Below, in pieces: positions 16,527 to 24,691 of a stretch of 64,000 bases of DNA; positions within the stretch are counted from its first letter, which is position 1; the number at the start of each line of letters is the position of its first letter. The translations under genes were made by a program, and so were the position numbers. Source of the stretch: Candidatus Magasanikiibacteriota bacterium (GTDB taxonomy: Bacteria; Patescibacteriota; Patescibacteriia; Magasanikbacterales; UBA922); NCBI GenBank assembly GCA_003518365.1, contig DOYU01000021.1, positions 1 through 64,000 of the forward strand, in the 5' to 3' direction. The notes under the pieces were generated by a model. That model did not search any database. It saw nothing but the letters and a program-made list of their open reading frames with translations, and was not told the origin of the DNA.

Positions 16527-16555
16527 TCGACGAGAAAAGTTATCCGCAGTATACT
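16527..16555 (+). promoter_or_regulatory. Promoter of the 16.6-kb small gene
   Basis: TCGACG (16527-16532), 17-nt spacer, TATACT (16550-16555), about 34 nt before the ATG with its SD. Confidence 0.55.
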
Positions 16556-16588
16556 GATGTGCAGAGCAGCCACAAAAGGAGGTCGCTC

Positions 16589-16888
16589 ATGCCCGACAAT
16601 GCACAAAGCAGTGCCAATGGCGATACCCTTAGAGGGAATCCCTACATCGCCCGTGAACATGTCATCCTAAACCCTACAGATCCAAACTACGGAGGACGTC
16701 CCATCCCGAGGATCTGTGATCACTGCGTATTCCAACGCCGTGTGGGTACGACCAAGTACTCTGGTTGTTTGGTGGCCCACCAAAGGCCACTGACTGCCTT
16801 CCAGATCACGCAAGGTGATATACCTGATGTGCTTGATGGCAAACAGGTGGGGAACTACTGCACTTCATGGACACGTGTCGCACGCTGA
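16589..16888 (+). CDS. Small Cys-containing protein, GC-rich accessory gene
   Basis: A 99-residue protein that I do not recognise. The start MPDNAQSSANGD is set by AGGAGGT six bases upstream; the longer in-frame extension has no SD and would run through the promoter. A CDHC pair (near residue 43), a third Cys in YSGCLVAHQ and a fourth in YCTSW could form a zinc site. There is no signal peptide. Codon use is GC-rich, unlike its neighbours, and the terminator is of the two-part type seen after the lipoprotein genes, so it belongs to the same accessory class. Confidence 0.65.
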   Translation: MPDNAQSSANGDTLRGNPYIAREHVILNPTDPNYGGRPIPRICDHCVFQRRVGTTKYSGCLVAHQRPLTAFQITQGDIPDVLDGKQVGNYCTSWTRVAR

Positions 16889-16903
16889 GCAGACACGCGC
16901 GCG

Positions 16904-16974
16904 CGCCGGTGAGTCTCGTACTCACCGGCGCAGCGCATCAAAAAAAGATGACACATTTGTGCATCTCTTTTTTT
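16904..16974 (+). terminator. Two-part terminator of the 16.6-kb gene
   Basis: An 11-bp GC-rich hairpin CGCCGGTGAGT/ACTCACCGGCG (16904-16930) is followed by an AT-rich stem built on AAAAAAGATG/CATCTCTTTTTT with a T-run (16940-16974). Confidence 0.8.
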
Positions 16975-16994
16975 ATATATACTCTTCCGCTTTT

Positions 16995-17996
16995 TTATTT
17001 TTTTGGTTGCAATGTATCTTGAATGAGCGCCCAATATCGATTGTCATCTTTTTGCGTTTTCATAAAGTACCACCACTCCACACCCCAAAAATATACACGA
17101 GATGCACCAATGCGTGACGCATAGGAAATATTGTCTGCAAGAAATACCGGATTCATGGTCTGTTCCATGTCTTCGATCGTTGTATCAAGTGGTGTGCTGT
17201 CGGTAAACCATGGCTCTGCTTGCAATTCTGAAACAACAAATTGATCGTGTGGCTTATCCCACAGCGCTGCTTTCAAACGGTAAAAACCTGCTGGCAGCCA
17301 CTTGTATGAAAAAATCATACCACCAGGTGTGCGTACTCGTCGATATAATGTAGTTCCTAATACATCTCCAAGTTTGCTTGGTCTTCGCCATGATGCGAGT
17401 TCTCCACTATCTGTCATAACAATCTTACGATCAGGATCAAGGTGTTGAACCAACGCAAGTTCAGAGTAGACAGCCTCTTGATCAAACCTCGCACAGTCCC
17501 CAAATGCAAATCGGATAAACGCTTCGTTTTCTACTTGCCACAATTCAAGCGCTGGATGATCTTGATAGCGTTCTACAACCGTGCGGACATAGGCAAGCAG
17601 CTTTGTGCGATATGATTCTTGTTCAATACCATTGACCCATGCAGGGACATGGCACTCAGGCCAGCGTGGAGCTTTTTGTCCTACGACCAACATGACTTTC
17701 ACATTATAGGTTGCTGCTTCTTCCATCATCCAGTCCACATTTGAAAAGTCATACGTACCTTCTTCACTCTCAATATCACTCCACATGGCAGCAATCCTGA
17801 TATAGTTTGGATGCAGGTCAGTCAGCATTGCTTGATATGCCTGTCGCCAGTCAAGCCCGAGAGATGTTGCATGGTCAGGACTAAAACTAATGCCATAGCC
17901 GACGTCGTACGTTTTGTGACTATAGGACCAGAAGACGATCCACAGTGCAAGTGCGATGAGAAGTATTGTGGCAAGAGTATATCCGAGGAGTTTCAT
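16995..17996 (-). CDS. Membrane-anchored glycoside hydrolase, clan GH-A-like
   Basis: A 333-residue protein with one N-terminal transmembrane segment (about 8-24) and an outside TIM-barrel domain. The acid/base is likely Glu158 in ELWQVENEAF and the nucleophile Glu257 in VVSELQAEPW; WSDIESEEGTYDFSNVDWM is typical of cellulase-type GH5/GH42-like barrels. It probably cleaves a glycan outside the cell, substrate unknown. The start at MKLLGYTLAT puts the anchor at the N-terminus. Upstream lies a repeat-rich 100-nt spacer with many GAATGT/ACATTC units. Confidence 0.75.
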   Translation of the reverse strand: MKLLGYTLATILLIALALWIVFWSYSHKTYDVGYGISFSPDHATSLGLDWRQAYQAMLTDLHPNYIRIAAMWSDIESEEGTYDFSNVDWMMEEAATYNVKVMLVVGQKAPRWPECHVPAWVNGIEQESYRTKLLAYVRTVVERYQDHPALELWQVENEAFIRFAFGDCARFDQEAVYSELALVQHLDPDRKIVMTDSGELASWRRPSKLGDVLGTTLYRRVRTPGGMIFSYKWLPAGFYRLKAALWDKPHDQFVVSELQAEPWFTDSTPLDTTIEDMEQTMNPVFLADNISYASRIGASRVYFWGVEWWYFMKTQKDDNRYWALIQDTLQPKK

Positions 17997-17997
17997 A

Positions 17998-18100
17998 GAT
18001 TTAGAATGTTGAATGTCCCGCAAAGCGGGATAGAATGTAGGATCTTGAATGCAGAATATGGAATGTTGAATGCAACATTCTACATTCTATATTCCACATT
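17998..18100. repeat. GAATGT/ACATTC repeat-rich spacer with palindrome
   Basis: Many direct and inverted copies of GAATGT and ACATTC, plus the palindrome TCCCGCAAAGCGGGA (about 18017-18031), which recurs in a similar form at 19947-19979. The inverted copies can fold into a long imperfect hairpin. No gene. Confidence 0.5.
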
Positions 18101-19015
18101 CTACAATACAAAAAGTGCTGAGCCCAGTATAACAAATATCATCGCCACTGTCTGTACGGCAATCTCTCGACGAGAAAATGTTTCTTTCAAAACACGTGGC
18201 GCAAATTTGGTGAGGAGCACGATGAAGAGGGTCATCAAGGCATACTGCACACCAACAAGTGCATTCACGAGCGTCACACTACCAACTGCGATCGCGAGCT
18301 GGATGAGGACCACACCGACCACGCCGAGGACTTTGTTACTCACAATAATCAGTATGCCTCTGACGCCGCGAAACGCAGCGTTTTCTCCTTCTGCTTTTTT
18401 CACTCGATGAAACGTATTGCGAACAGCAGGAGAAAAAAGACAAACAATCCCAACCAACCCGGTCGTGGCGCGCGTCCACACAAATCCGGTGAGAAATGGA
18501 TAGAGTTCATACAAATATTTTGCTGTCACGTGTGAGATAGCAAAGAGAAGAGCCGCAAGGATTCCCCACGCAAAACTGCTGTTGAATTCTACAAGCCCTT
18601 TCTCATTAAAAAATGCGAGTAACAATGTTGCTCCTGCAAGCACTGCCATGCCGGCGATCTCAATCGTGCGAAGTGTTTCCCCGAGAAAAACAAACGCGAG
18701 CACAAAAATAACAATGGTAATCATCGCGCCAATAAATGGGTTGATATGGCTTGCTTCTCCCTTTTTTACGGACAAAAACATTGCCCACAAACCAAATCCA
18801 AATCCAAGCCCAGAGACAAGTGCCCAGAGCCAATCAATCCCATGTAAAAGCCCTACTCCAAACGGAAACGCAAGCAGCGCGCCAAACATGAAGATGGTAG
18901 AATAAAACGTATACACAATAGGATTGCTAAGTGTTTTTGTGAGGATCAATTTGTCGAGCACAAACACAATCGCAAGTGCAACGTATCCGGCAAGAGCAAG
19001 AAGTAACCAAAGCAT
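18101..19015 (-). CDS. EamA/DMT-superfamily transporter
   Basis: A 304-residue integral membrane protein with about ten transmembrane segments in two EamA halves (about 1-140 and 150-304), the drug/metabolite transporter layout. GETLRTIEIAGMAVLAGATLLL ends the first repeat and the second ends with a comparable segment. The substrate is unknown. Its start lies 3 nt after the stop of the aldo/keto reductase gene, so the two are probably co-transcribed. Confidence 0.8.
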   Translation of the reverse strand: MLWLLLALAGYVALAIVFVLDKLILTKTLSNPIVYTFYSTIFMFGALLAFPFGVGLLHGIDWLWALVSGLGFGFGLWAMFLSVKKGEASHINPFIGAMITIVIFVLAFVFLGETLRTIEIAGMAVLAGATLLLAFFNEKGLVEFNSSFAWGILAALLFAISHVTAKYLYELYPFLTGFVWTRATTGLVGIVCLFSPAVRNTFHRVKKAEGENAAFRGVRGILIIVSNKVLGVVGVVLIQLAIAVGSVTLVNALVGVQYALMTLFIVLLTKFAPRVLKETFSRREIAVQTVAMIFVILGSALFVL

Positions 19016-19018
19016 AGA

Positions 19019-19921
19019 TTAAGAAAAATACGGAATCCCCCACCAAAGAGATGGCTCAACATAACGGTGCGGGATTTCAAGTGCGAGTAACTTCGTTATA
19101 TCTTCTTGTGACAATGTGAAAGAAATTGCATCGATATTTTCAGCAATGCGTGACGGCGTGGTACTTTTTGGAATGACCACAACACCTCGGTCAAGGCCAA
19201 AACGAAGGAGCACCTGTGCTGGTGTTTTTCCATACGCTTTAGCAATCGACATAACAATGGGATGATCAATCAGTTTTGGGGTAGGATCTCCTTCATGCTG
19301 TCCGCCAGGACGACCAAGTGGTGAATACGCCGTTATATGAATATTTTTTTCATGACAAAATGCGCGGAGGGATTCTTGTGGCAAGTACGGATGCATTTCC
19401 ACTTGATTCATCGCCGGCACAATTGCCACTCGCTCGAGCAGCGATGTGAGCATGTCTTCTGTAAAATTTGACACACCAATTGCGCGGACTAATCCCGTTT
19501 CAACCAACATCTCCATTGCTTGCCATGTTTCTTCAAAAGGAATATCAATAATCTCACCTGTATCATTTTGTGCAATTCTCCAATGCATCAGATACAAATC
19601 TAGATAGTCGAGCTGTAGGTCTTTCAATGTCTTTTCACACGCATGGCGCACACGAGTTGGATCATGTTCGGTATTCCAGAGTTTGCTTGTGATGAAGACG
19701 TCCTCTCGTTTCACACTGCCACGAGAAAACACACTGCTCAGTGCCTCTCCGATTTCTGCTTCATTTTCATAAATCGCCGCACAATCGATGTGCGTGTATC
19801 CAGCCTCTTCGAGCGCATAGCGCACCGCCTCCCCCACTTTCCCAGCCTCAGCCTTCCACGTCCCCAGCCCAATCTGTGGCATGTTCATCCCAGTATTCAA
19901 CTCGATCATCGGAAGAACCAT
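19019..19921 (-). CDS. Aldo/keto reductase
   Basis: NADPH-dependent carbonyl reductase of the AKR superfamily, 300 residues. The catalytic tetrad is visible: Asp and Tyr in HIDCAAIYENE, Lys in ITSKLW and His in LMHW. The C-terminal cofactor motif VVIPKSTTPSRIAENI is present. It resembles the 2,5-diketo-D-gluconate reductase branch; the true substrate is unknown. The start is uncertain between Met1 and Met5 since neither has an SD. Confidence 0.88.
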   Translation of the reverse strand: MVLPMIELNTGMNMPQIGLGTWKAEAGKVGEAVRYALEEAGYTHIDCAAIYENEAEIGEALSSVFSRGSVKREDVFITSKLWNTEHDPTRVRHACEKTLKDLQLDYLDLYLMHWRIAQNDTGEIIDIPFEETWQAMEMLVETGLVRAIGVSNFTEDMLTSLLERVAIVPAMNQVEMHPYLPQESLRAFCHEKNIHITAYSPLGRPGGQHEGDPTPKLIDHPIVMSIAKAYGKTPAQVLLRFGLDRGVVVIPKSTTPSRIAENIDAISFTLSQEDITKLLALEIPHRYVEPSLWWGIPYFS

Positions 19922-19946
19922 ATTTGAAATTAGAAATTAGAAATTT

Positions 19947-19979
19947 GTCCCGCAGAGACGGGATCCCGCTTTGCGGGAC
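19947..19979. repeat. Paired GTCCCGC/GCGGGAC palindromes
   Basis: Two overlapping stems, GTCCCG-CAGA-GACGGGAT and ATCCCGC-TTT-GCGGGAC, lie next to the glycosyltransferase stop codon. They may act as a terminator-like stem and match the palindrome near 18017-18031. Confidence 0.5.
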
Positions 19980-21347
19980 TTACATTAAATGCATATCTTC
20001 TATCTCACTCCTCTTTCCCTTCAGCACAATCTCTTCTATATGATACGCACCATTTCTCGGCGCATTGAGAAAGCCACTCATGGCAGCCTCAGCCAGCCAG
20101 CCGGATTCGAGCCAGTCAAAGAGCCATTCGTGTGTAAACGCCGGATCTTCTTGTTCAAATCCTGCATTCACGGCATGAAGCCAGGCCTTATTGTATTCTT
20201 CTTGCGACCCAATTGTTGGTGCGATAATGATCGGAATACCAAGGCCGGCGTAAAATGACAATTCACTCGGCTTTGTCCAAAGAATATCTGTGGTGCGGAG
20301 TACTTCGTTAAATTGTGAAAAATAATCCAGCTTATGTTTTGCAAACATAATATTCACCGTACCACCAAGATGTTTTTCGAGATGAAGTTCTTTTACTTTT
20401 TCATCATAAAATCGATACACATCATTGCGTGAACCAGCGACAAGATTGAGACGAACAGTTCCTTTTTCTATATGTACACGCAAACTTTCGAGAATCGTGA
20501 CTCCCACATCTCGCTGAGCACCAGCACCACCGACAGCGAAGGTAATGGTCAATGGATGTTTTGCATTCAAATTGCAATACTGCTTGCCGAGGTAGGTATG
20601 CAACGTGCTTTCGTATTTTTTTTGATATTTTCCATGCGGATCGAGATTGCCAATACGACACCCAAGATCTTCTTTGAGTGTTTTGATAGTCTTCCCCCCA
20701 ATATTTTCTTTTGGTAATGGAAATCCTGTCACAAAAATATTTTTTTCTTTCACCCCATACAGCATGAGACGCTGTTTTACTCGCTTTGTAGGTGCAAAGT
20801 ACTGAATTCTACTTTTTTCAGGATGAAGCGGAGCCCAGGCACGACTAATATCCGTATCTGTACACAAGCAAAAAATGTCCCCTTTGTATCCATGCTCTTC
20901 GGCAAAAAATGCCGTGATGAAAAAGGACGTGACAAATGGTTTTGGATCTTCATTGAGCACCTCTATAAGATGTTTCCCCCACCCTTTTGAAATCATCTTA
21001 TAAATTTGTTTGAGCTGAAGTGATGGCGCTGACAAATCTCTCTTTGGATAAAATGGTTTGATCCGCTGGACATAGTCCATGATATCAAAAATCGGCTGGC
21101 CAATGAGCGGAATCTTTTTCATACGAGAAATAGTCTCGTACACTTTTTGATTATTTTCCCACGTTCGTTTGTCTTTTTTGGGAATACCGCCGTAATTGTT
21201 TGCCGTGATGATCCCAGCTTGTTGCCACCCTACCGGGCAGGCAGCCATATCTTTCAATGGATATACCGCCCGCTGATGTCCGTATCCCATGTCTACTGTG
21301 ACAATATAGGCCTCTTTGTTTGATTGTGGTGTTTTTTTCGTTGCCAT
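19980..21347 (-). CDS. GT-B glycosyltransferase, MGDG-synthase/GT28-like
   Basis: A 455-residue cytosolic or membrane-associated glycosyltransferase. Near the N-terminus, VDMGYGHQRAVYPLKD resembles the GxGH motif of diacylglycerol glucosyl/galactosyltransferases. The C-terminal half carries FAVGGAGAQ, then WTKPSELSFYAGLGIPIIIAPTIGSQE, the sugar-nucleotide site of GT28/MurG-like enzymes. It probably makes a glycolipid. The start MATKKTPQSNKEAYIV is chosen; the upstream extension is not family-like. Confidence 0.75.
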   Translation of the reverse strand: MATKKTPQSNKEAYIVTVDMGYGHQRAVYPLKDMAACPVGWQQAGIITANNYGGIPKKDKRTWENNQKVYETISRMKKIPLIGQPIFDIMDYVQRIKPFYPKRDLSAPSLQLKQIYKMISKGWGKHLIEVLNEDPKPFVTSFFITAFFAEEHGYKGDIFCLCTDTDISRAWAPLHPEKSRIQYFAPTKRVKQRLMLYGVKEKNIFVTGFPLPKENIGGKTIKTLKEDLGCRIGNLDPHGKYQKKYESTLHTYLGKQYCNLNAKHPLTITFAVGGAGAQRDVGVTILESLRVHIEKGTVRLNLVAGSRNDVYRFYDEKVKELHLEKHLGGTVNIMFAKHKLDYFSQFNEVLRTTDILWTKPSELSFYAGLGIPIIIAPTIGSQEEYNKAWLHAVNAGFEQEDPAFTHEWLFDWLESGWLAEAAMSGFLNAPRNGAYHIEEIVLKGKRSEIEDMHLM

Positions 21348-21446
21348 AGCGAGTATGAATAGTATATCACAAAAATTATTCTGCTCACATGGCGAGTCTT
21401 GATTTTTTCGTGTATATTGAGTATTATAGCGAAGCAAAAAAAGATG

Positions 21447-21504
21447 GGCTTGTCCTGCCTTTCGCGAAAGGCGGAGCGCGTCCCTCCCTTCACGAAGGGA
21501 GGGA
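21447..21504. repeat. Palindromic repeat, left copy, flanking the GIY-YIG gene
   Basis: GGCTTGTCC-TGCCTTTCGCGAAAGGCGG, with the palindrome CCTTTCGCGAAAGG, is followed by a second palindrome TCCCTCCCTTCACGAAGGGAGGGA-like stem. The first part recurs at 21814-21843 on the other side of the gene. Confidence 0.6.
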
Positions 21505-21538
21505 TATATCGTATAGTGTGTATCAAACAGGAGGGGCT

Positions 21539-21787
21539 ATGTTCTATACCTACCTATTGCAAAGTACAAAGGACAACAATTTTTATATTGGATCAACGAC
21601 GGATTTAAAAAGAAGATTCACCGAACATAACGATGGGAAAGTTTCTTCAACAAAATTTCGTCGTCCAATGAAATTGGTATATTACGAAGCCTATCCAGAA
21701 GAACATCTGGCACGAGTACGCGAACAAAAATTAAAAGATTTTGGTTCAGCATACACAGCACTATTAAAAAGATTAGGGTATAAATAA
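21539..21787 (+). CDS. GIY-YIG domain protein (UPF0213/YhbQ-like)
   Basis: An 82-residue protein that is almost only a GIY-YIG nuclease domain: MFYTYLLQS (the GIY strand), NNFYIGSTTDLKRRFTEHNDG (YIG and catalytic Arg) and the later Glu in YEAYPEEHLARVREQKLKDFG. Family members have nuclease folds of uncertain role, perhaps in DNA repair. The start is set by AGGAGGGG just upstream, a strong SD that is rare in this window. Matching palindromic repeats flank the gene, which suggests mobility. Confidence 0.85.
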   Translation: MFYTYLLQSTKDNNFYIGSTTDLKRRFTEHNDGKVSSTKFRRPMKLVYYEAYPEEHLARVREQKLKDFGSAYTALLKRLGYK

Positions 21788-21813
21788 TATAGATATATAG
21801 TACGTTGTATAGT

Positions 21814-21843
21814 GGCTTGTCCCTGCCTTTCGCGAAAGGCGGG
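21814..21843. repeat. Palindromic repeat, right copy
   Basis: GGCTTGTCCC-TGCCTTTCGCGAAAGGCGGG, the second copy of the element at 21447, with one inserted base. It is in the same orientation. Confidence 0.6.
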
Positions 21844-21902
21844 ATAAATACTGTGGTCTTCAAAAGAAGATGAGGCAAACAAAAAAATGCATATACATAC
21901 AT

Positions 21903-21973
21903 GGGCGCATCGTATAGTGGTAGTACATTGGTCTCCAAAACCAATTGCGTGGGTTCGATTCCTACTGCGCCTG
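21903..21973 (+). tRNA. tRNA-Trp (anticodon CCA)
   Basis: Acceptor GGGCGCA pairs with TGCGCCT (G-U at the end), anticodon stem TTGGT/ACCAA encloses loop CTCCAAA (anticodon CCA), T arm GGGTTCGATTCC, discriminator G. No CCA is encoded. Confidence 0.93.
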
Positions 21974-21979
21974 CACTGG

Positions 21980-22008
21980 AAAACATACCAAAAATAAGGT
22001 ATGTTTTT
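21980..22008 (+). terminator. Terminator after tRNA-Trp
   Basis: AAAACATACC and GGTATGTTTT pair around a short A-rich loop, followed by more T, 7 nt past the tRNA end. Confidence 0.75.
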
Positions 22009-22029
22009 ATAGATAATAGAATAAACGAT

Positions 22030-22464
22030 ATGAAAAAAATAACCATCTCCCCCATGCCGACAATAGATTTTCTCTACATATTTTTTGCAGGTCTTTTGGG
22101 GGCAATCAGCTTCGGCATTGTATTTGGACTCATTGGTCTCTTGTTTGCAGATTATCTCGGCTTTCCACTCGCGGTAGGATCTGAAGAATTTATGATGGGA
22201 GCTAGCATGATCTTCTACAGTACGCTTGCAATACCAGTCGGCGCATATATTGGATGCCTCAAAACTGCAAAATATTTATCATATACAACAAAAGACCTAT
22301 ACTCTTATTTTACAGGGTTTGTCCTTATTGCGATTGGATTATTTTTGAAAGATTATGTAAGTGTCTATTCATTGCTAGCATTCGGTGCAGTCAGTGCATT
22401 GGTCTTTGCAATGGTAATGGGGGTCTCTGCAAGCAAATCACAAAAGTCTGACATGACAAAATAG
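22030..22464 (+). CDS. Small four-helix membrane protein, unknown
   Basis: A 144-residue protein starting MKKITISPMPTIDFL with four predicted transmembrane helices (about 12-45, 55-75, 92-108, 112-132) and a short basic tail. I do not recognise the family. The start is the first Met after the tRNA terminator; no SD. A terminator follows at 22555. Confidence 0.6.
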   Translation: MKKITISPMPTIDFLYIFFAGLLGAISFGIVFGLIGLLFADYLGFPLAVGSEEFMMGASMIFYSTLAIPVGAYIGCLKTAKYLSYTTKDLYSYFTGFVLIAIGLFLKDYVSVYSLLAFGAVSALVFAMVMGVSASKSQKSDMTK

Positions 22465-22554
22465 GTCAAATCGATTTAATCGTTATTCATATCCAGCCCC
22501 AAGCTGAATTTTGAAGTATCGTTCCAAGTGCGTCTCACAACGCATGCTAACAAG

Positions 22555-22584
22555 ATAAGACTTACCCTAGTCTTATTTTTTTTA
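22555..22584 (+). terminator. Terminator of the 22.0-kb membrane protein gene
   Basis: ATAAGAC/GTCTTAT stem with an 8-nt loop and then a run of seven or more T. Confidence 0.75.
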
Positions 22585-22667
22585 CCAAAAATTGGATAAT
22601 GTTTCTATAATAATATACTATATATGATAATCAAGAATATATTATTCAAGATTAATAGATATAGATT

Positions 22668-23318
22668 ATGTATAGAAAAGGAGAAGTCATAGGTGTCGGG
22701 AATGACAAACGCATATATGCTGACGCAATAACTCCTGAGACAAGAGTTATTGCTGAATTTCGCAAGGAACAAACACCTGAAGAAATAAAGAGTGTGTACT
22801 ATCTTGGGAACATAGCTCATATATTATTCCCTCAAAATGTACCCAAAGTATATGAAGCAGGGATGCATCCACAAGAACATACGAAAGTAGAAAGAAAAAA
22901 GGTGGATGTCAATCATAAAAATACGGCTGATCTCATGGTGACATACGAAGATTATTTCATGGGAGATGGTGAAACGGGACCTTCTTCAGAAGAAGATAGT
23001 GAGATGGATGTAGATATAGAAAAAAAAGAAACCGATCCAAGAGTAAAACAACTTTTAACAAAAGCGTCTTCTGTCGGATTATATTTTGATACAGGCGGAC
23101 AAAATTTTTCTTTTGACGATTTGGGTACTGTCCAATATCTTGAAGTGAATCCAGCATTTCATATAGAAAAAAACCACGTCCGTTTGCACTTCAACGAAAG
23201 CAAATTAAGAGATGCCATACAAGCATTAGAAAATGAAAAAGAGAAAAAAAAGGCTACACTATATTTCGAACGATTGATGTCTTTGATCCAAGTAGCACAA
23301 AATAATCTTATACAATAG
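22668..23318 (+). CDS. Putative kinase-fold protein, unknown
   Basis: A 216-residue protein. The N-terminus reads like a protein-kinase N-lobe: a glycine-containing loop GEVIGVGNDKRIYAD (about 5-19), a VIAEFRKE strand with Lys33 as candidate ATP-binding Lys, and an alpha-C-like helix PEEIKSVYYLGNIAHILFP. After an acidic linker (about 100-122), GLYFDTGGQNFSFDDLGTVQYLEVNP (137-162) could be a remnant of catalytic and metal-binding loops, but no clear HRD or DFG is present. It may be a pseudokinase or a phosphotransferase for a small molecule. This is structural guessing from motifs; the family is otherwise unrecognised. Confidence 0.55.
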   Translation: MYRKGEVIGVGNDKRIYADAITPETRVIAEFRKEQTPEEIKSVYYLGNIAHILFPQNVPKVYEAGMHPQEHTKVERKKVDVNHKNTADLMVTYEDYFMGDGETGPSSEEDSEMDVDIEKKETDPRVKQLLTKASSVGLYFDTGGQNFSFDDLGTVQYLEVNPAFHIEKNHVRLHFNESKLRDAIQALENEKEKKKATLYFERLMSLIQVAQNNLIQ

Positions 23319-23404
23319 TTCCAACTTCCTCCTTCCTCTACGATCCCCTGCACCTCCTGCAGTAGCTCCTGCCGGCAGGCAGGTTAGCGAAGGCACGGCA
23401 CTTG

Positions 23405-23433
23405 AAAAACAGAGTGAAAAACACTCTGTTTTT
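23405..23433. terminator. Strong hairpin insulating the defence operon
   Basis: AAAAACAGAGTG/CACTCTGTTTTT forms a 12-bp stem, directly upstream of the island promoter. It ends transcription from the kinase-like gene. Confidence 0.75.
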
Positions 23434-23437
23434 CTTT

Positions 23438-23470
23438 TTGACATGAAGGGAAGAACGGAGTATTGTACAA
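23438..23470 (+). promoter_or_regulatory. Defence-operon promoter with palindromic operator candidate
   Basis: TTGACA (23438-23443), exactly 17 nt, TATTGT (23461-23466). The palindrome TTGTACAA (23463-23470) overlaps the -10 box and is a candidate site for the XRE regulator encoded by the first gene. No other convincing promoter was seen until after the KTSC gene. Confidence 0.65.
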
Positions 23471-23493
23471 GTAAACATATACATTATATTGGT

Positions 23494-23703
23494 ATGGCTC
23501 ATCAAAAAAATACAATCGGAAAAAACATCAAACGATTACGGCAAGAACAAAAAATTTCCCAAGATCGTCTTTCAAAACTTGCGGATCTTTCTTTGAATAC
23601 TATTGTTACCGTTGAAAGTGGCGCAAACGAAAATCCTACTATTGATACGCTCACAAGGATTGCGAAAGCGTTTCAAGTTGGCGTGGATGACCTCATAACA
23701 TAA
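23494..23703 (+). CDS. XRE-family HTH transcriptional regulator
   Basis: A 69-residue single-domain helix-turn-helix protein: IGKNIKRLRQEQKISQDRLSKLADLSLNTIVTVESG. The recognition helix SLNTIVTVE is of Cro/C1 type. The start is set at MAHQKN, the homology start and the last Met before the domain; the upstream extension would cross the -10 region. It is the first gene of the island and probably represses the promoter just upstream. It could also be the antitoxin-like partner of the RhuM-Fic protein 8 nt downstream. Confidence 0.85.
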   Translation: MAHQKNTIGKNIKRLRQEQKISQDRLSKLADLSLNTIVTVESGANENPTIDTLTRIAKAFQVGVDDLIT

Positions 23704-23711
23704 CACCCACT

Positions 23712-24689
23712 ATGTCTAAACAAACACCTACCAATAATCTCGCTATCTACCAAGCTAAAAACGGCGCGATTGAATTTCGCGGTGATTTTGAGCAAGAGAC
23801 GGTTTGGGGAAATTTAAATCAAATTGCCGATCTTTTTGGTCGCGACAAGTCCGTTGTTTCCCGCCATATAAAAAACATCTATAAAACAGGCGAATTAAAC
23901 GAAACGGCAACTGTTGCAAAAATTGCAACAGTTCAAAAGGAAGGAAGGAGAGAAGTGATGCGTGAAATTGAGTACTTCAACCTTGATGTTATTTTGTCCG
24001 TTGGGTACAGAGTAGATTCCAAGCAAGCCACGCAATTCCGCAAATGGTCAACGCAAGCGCTCAAGGCACACCTTGTAGACGGGTATACCATCAACAAAAA
24101 ACGCATCGGTAATAACTACGAACACTTTTTGCGTGCAGTGGCAGAAACAAAAGCACTCCTCCCTGTGGGCAACAAGGTTTCTACCGAGGATATACTTGAA
24201 CTCGTGAACGCATTTGCTGCTACGTGGTTTTCGCTCGATGCATATGACAAAGACGCATTTCCTCAAAAAACAGCCTCAAAAAAGTCAGTTTCAGTTGACA
24301 CTGTAAAGCTACTCAATGCGATTGGTGAGTTGAAGCAAGAACTGATAACCAAAAAGCAAGCAACAAACCTATTTGCACAAGAAAGGAAGACGGGAACAGT
24401 AGAAGGAATCGTCGGAAATGTATTTCAGTCTGCCTTTGGCAAAGATGTATATCCAAGTATAGAAGAAAAGGCCGCACACATCCTCTACTTCATGGTAAAA
24501 AATCATCCATTCACCGATGGCAACAAGCGCAGCGGAGCCTTTGCATTTGTTTGGTTTCTACGAAAAGCTGGTTTACTCCGACCAAGTCTTACTCCAGAAG
24601 CGTTGACTGCCATTACCCTCCTCATTGCAGAGAGTAATCCAAAAGATAAAGACAAAATGGTGGGACTAGTGGTGATGTTAATCAAATAA
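23712..24689 (+). CDS. RhuM-Fic/Doc protein
   Basis: A 325-residue protein with two parts. The N-terminal RhuM-like region (about 8-125) has a DNA-binding-type sequence IADLFGRDKSVVSRHIKNIYKTGEL and the typical YFNLDVILSVGYRVDSKQATQFRKW. The C-terminal half (about 155-325) is a Fic/Doc domain with the complete motif HPFTDGNKRSGAF near residue 265, so it should be able to transfer AMP or a phosphate group to a target. Such proteins often sit in toxin-antitoxin or R-M loci. The neighbouring stop-start gap is 8 nt upstream and 2 nt downstream, so it lies within the operon. Confidence 0.85.
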   Translation: MSKQTPTNNLAIYQAKNGAIEFRGDFEQETVWGNLNQIADLFGRDKSVVSRHIKNIYKTGELNETATVAKIATVQKEGRREVMREIEYFNLDVILSVGYRVDSKQATQFRKWSTQALKAHLVDGYTINKKRIGNNYEHFLRAVAETKALLPVGNKVSTEDILELVNAFAATWFSLDAYDKDAFPQKTASKKSVSVDTVKLLNAIGELKQELITKKQATNLFAQERKTGTVEGIVGNVFQSAFGKDVYPSIEEKAAHILYFMVKNHPFTDGNKRSGAFAFVWFLRKAGLLRPSLTPEALTAITLLIAESNPKDKDKMVGLVVMLIK

Positions 24690-24691
24690 CT

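Noticed and set aside
18000..18110. CRISPR-like or tandem repeat array
   Set aside because: Short GAATGT units in both orientations without fixed spacers; it reads as simple inverted repeats.
22465..22667. Hidden gene upstream of the kinase-like protein
   Set aside because: Only a terminator and A/T-rich sequence were seen.
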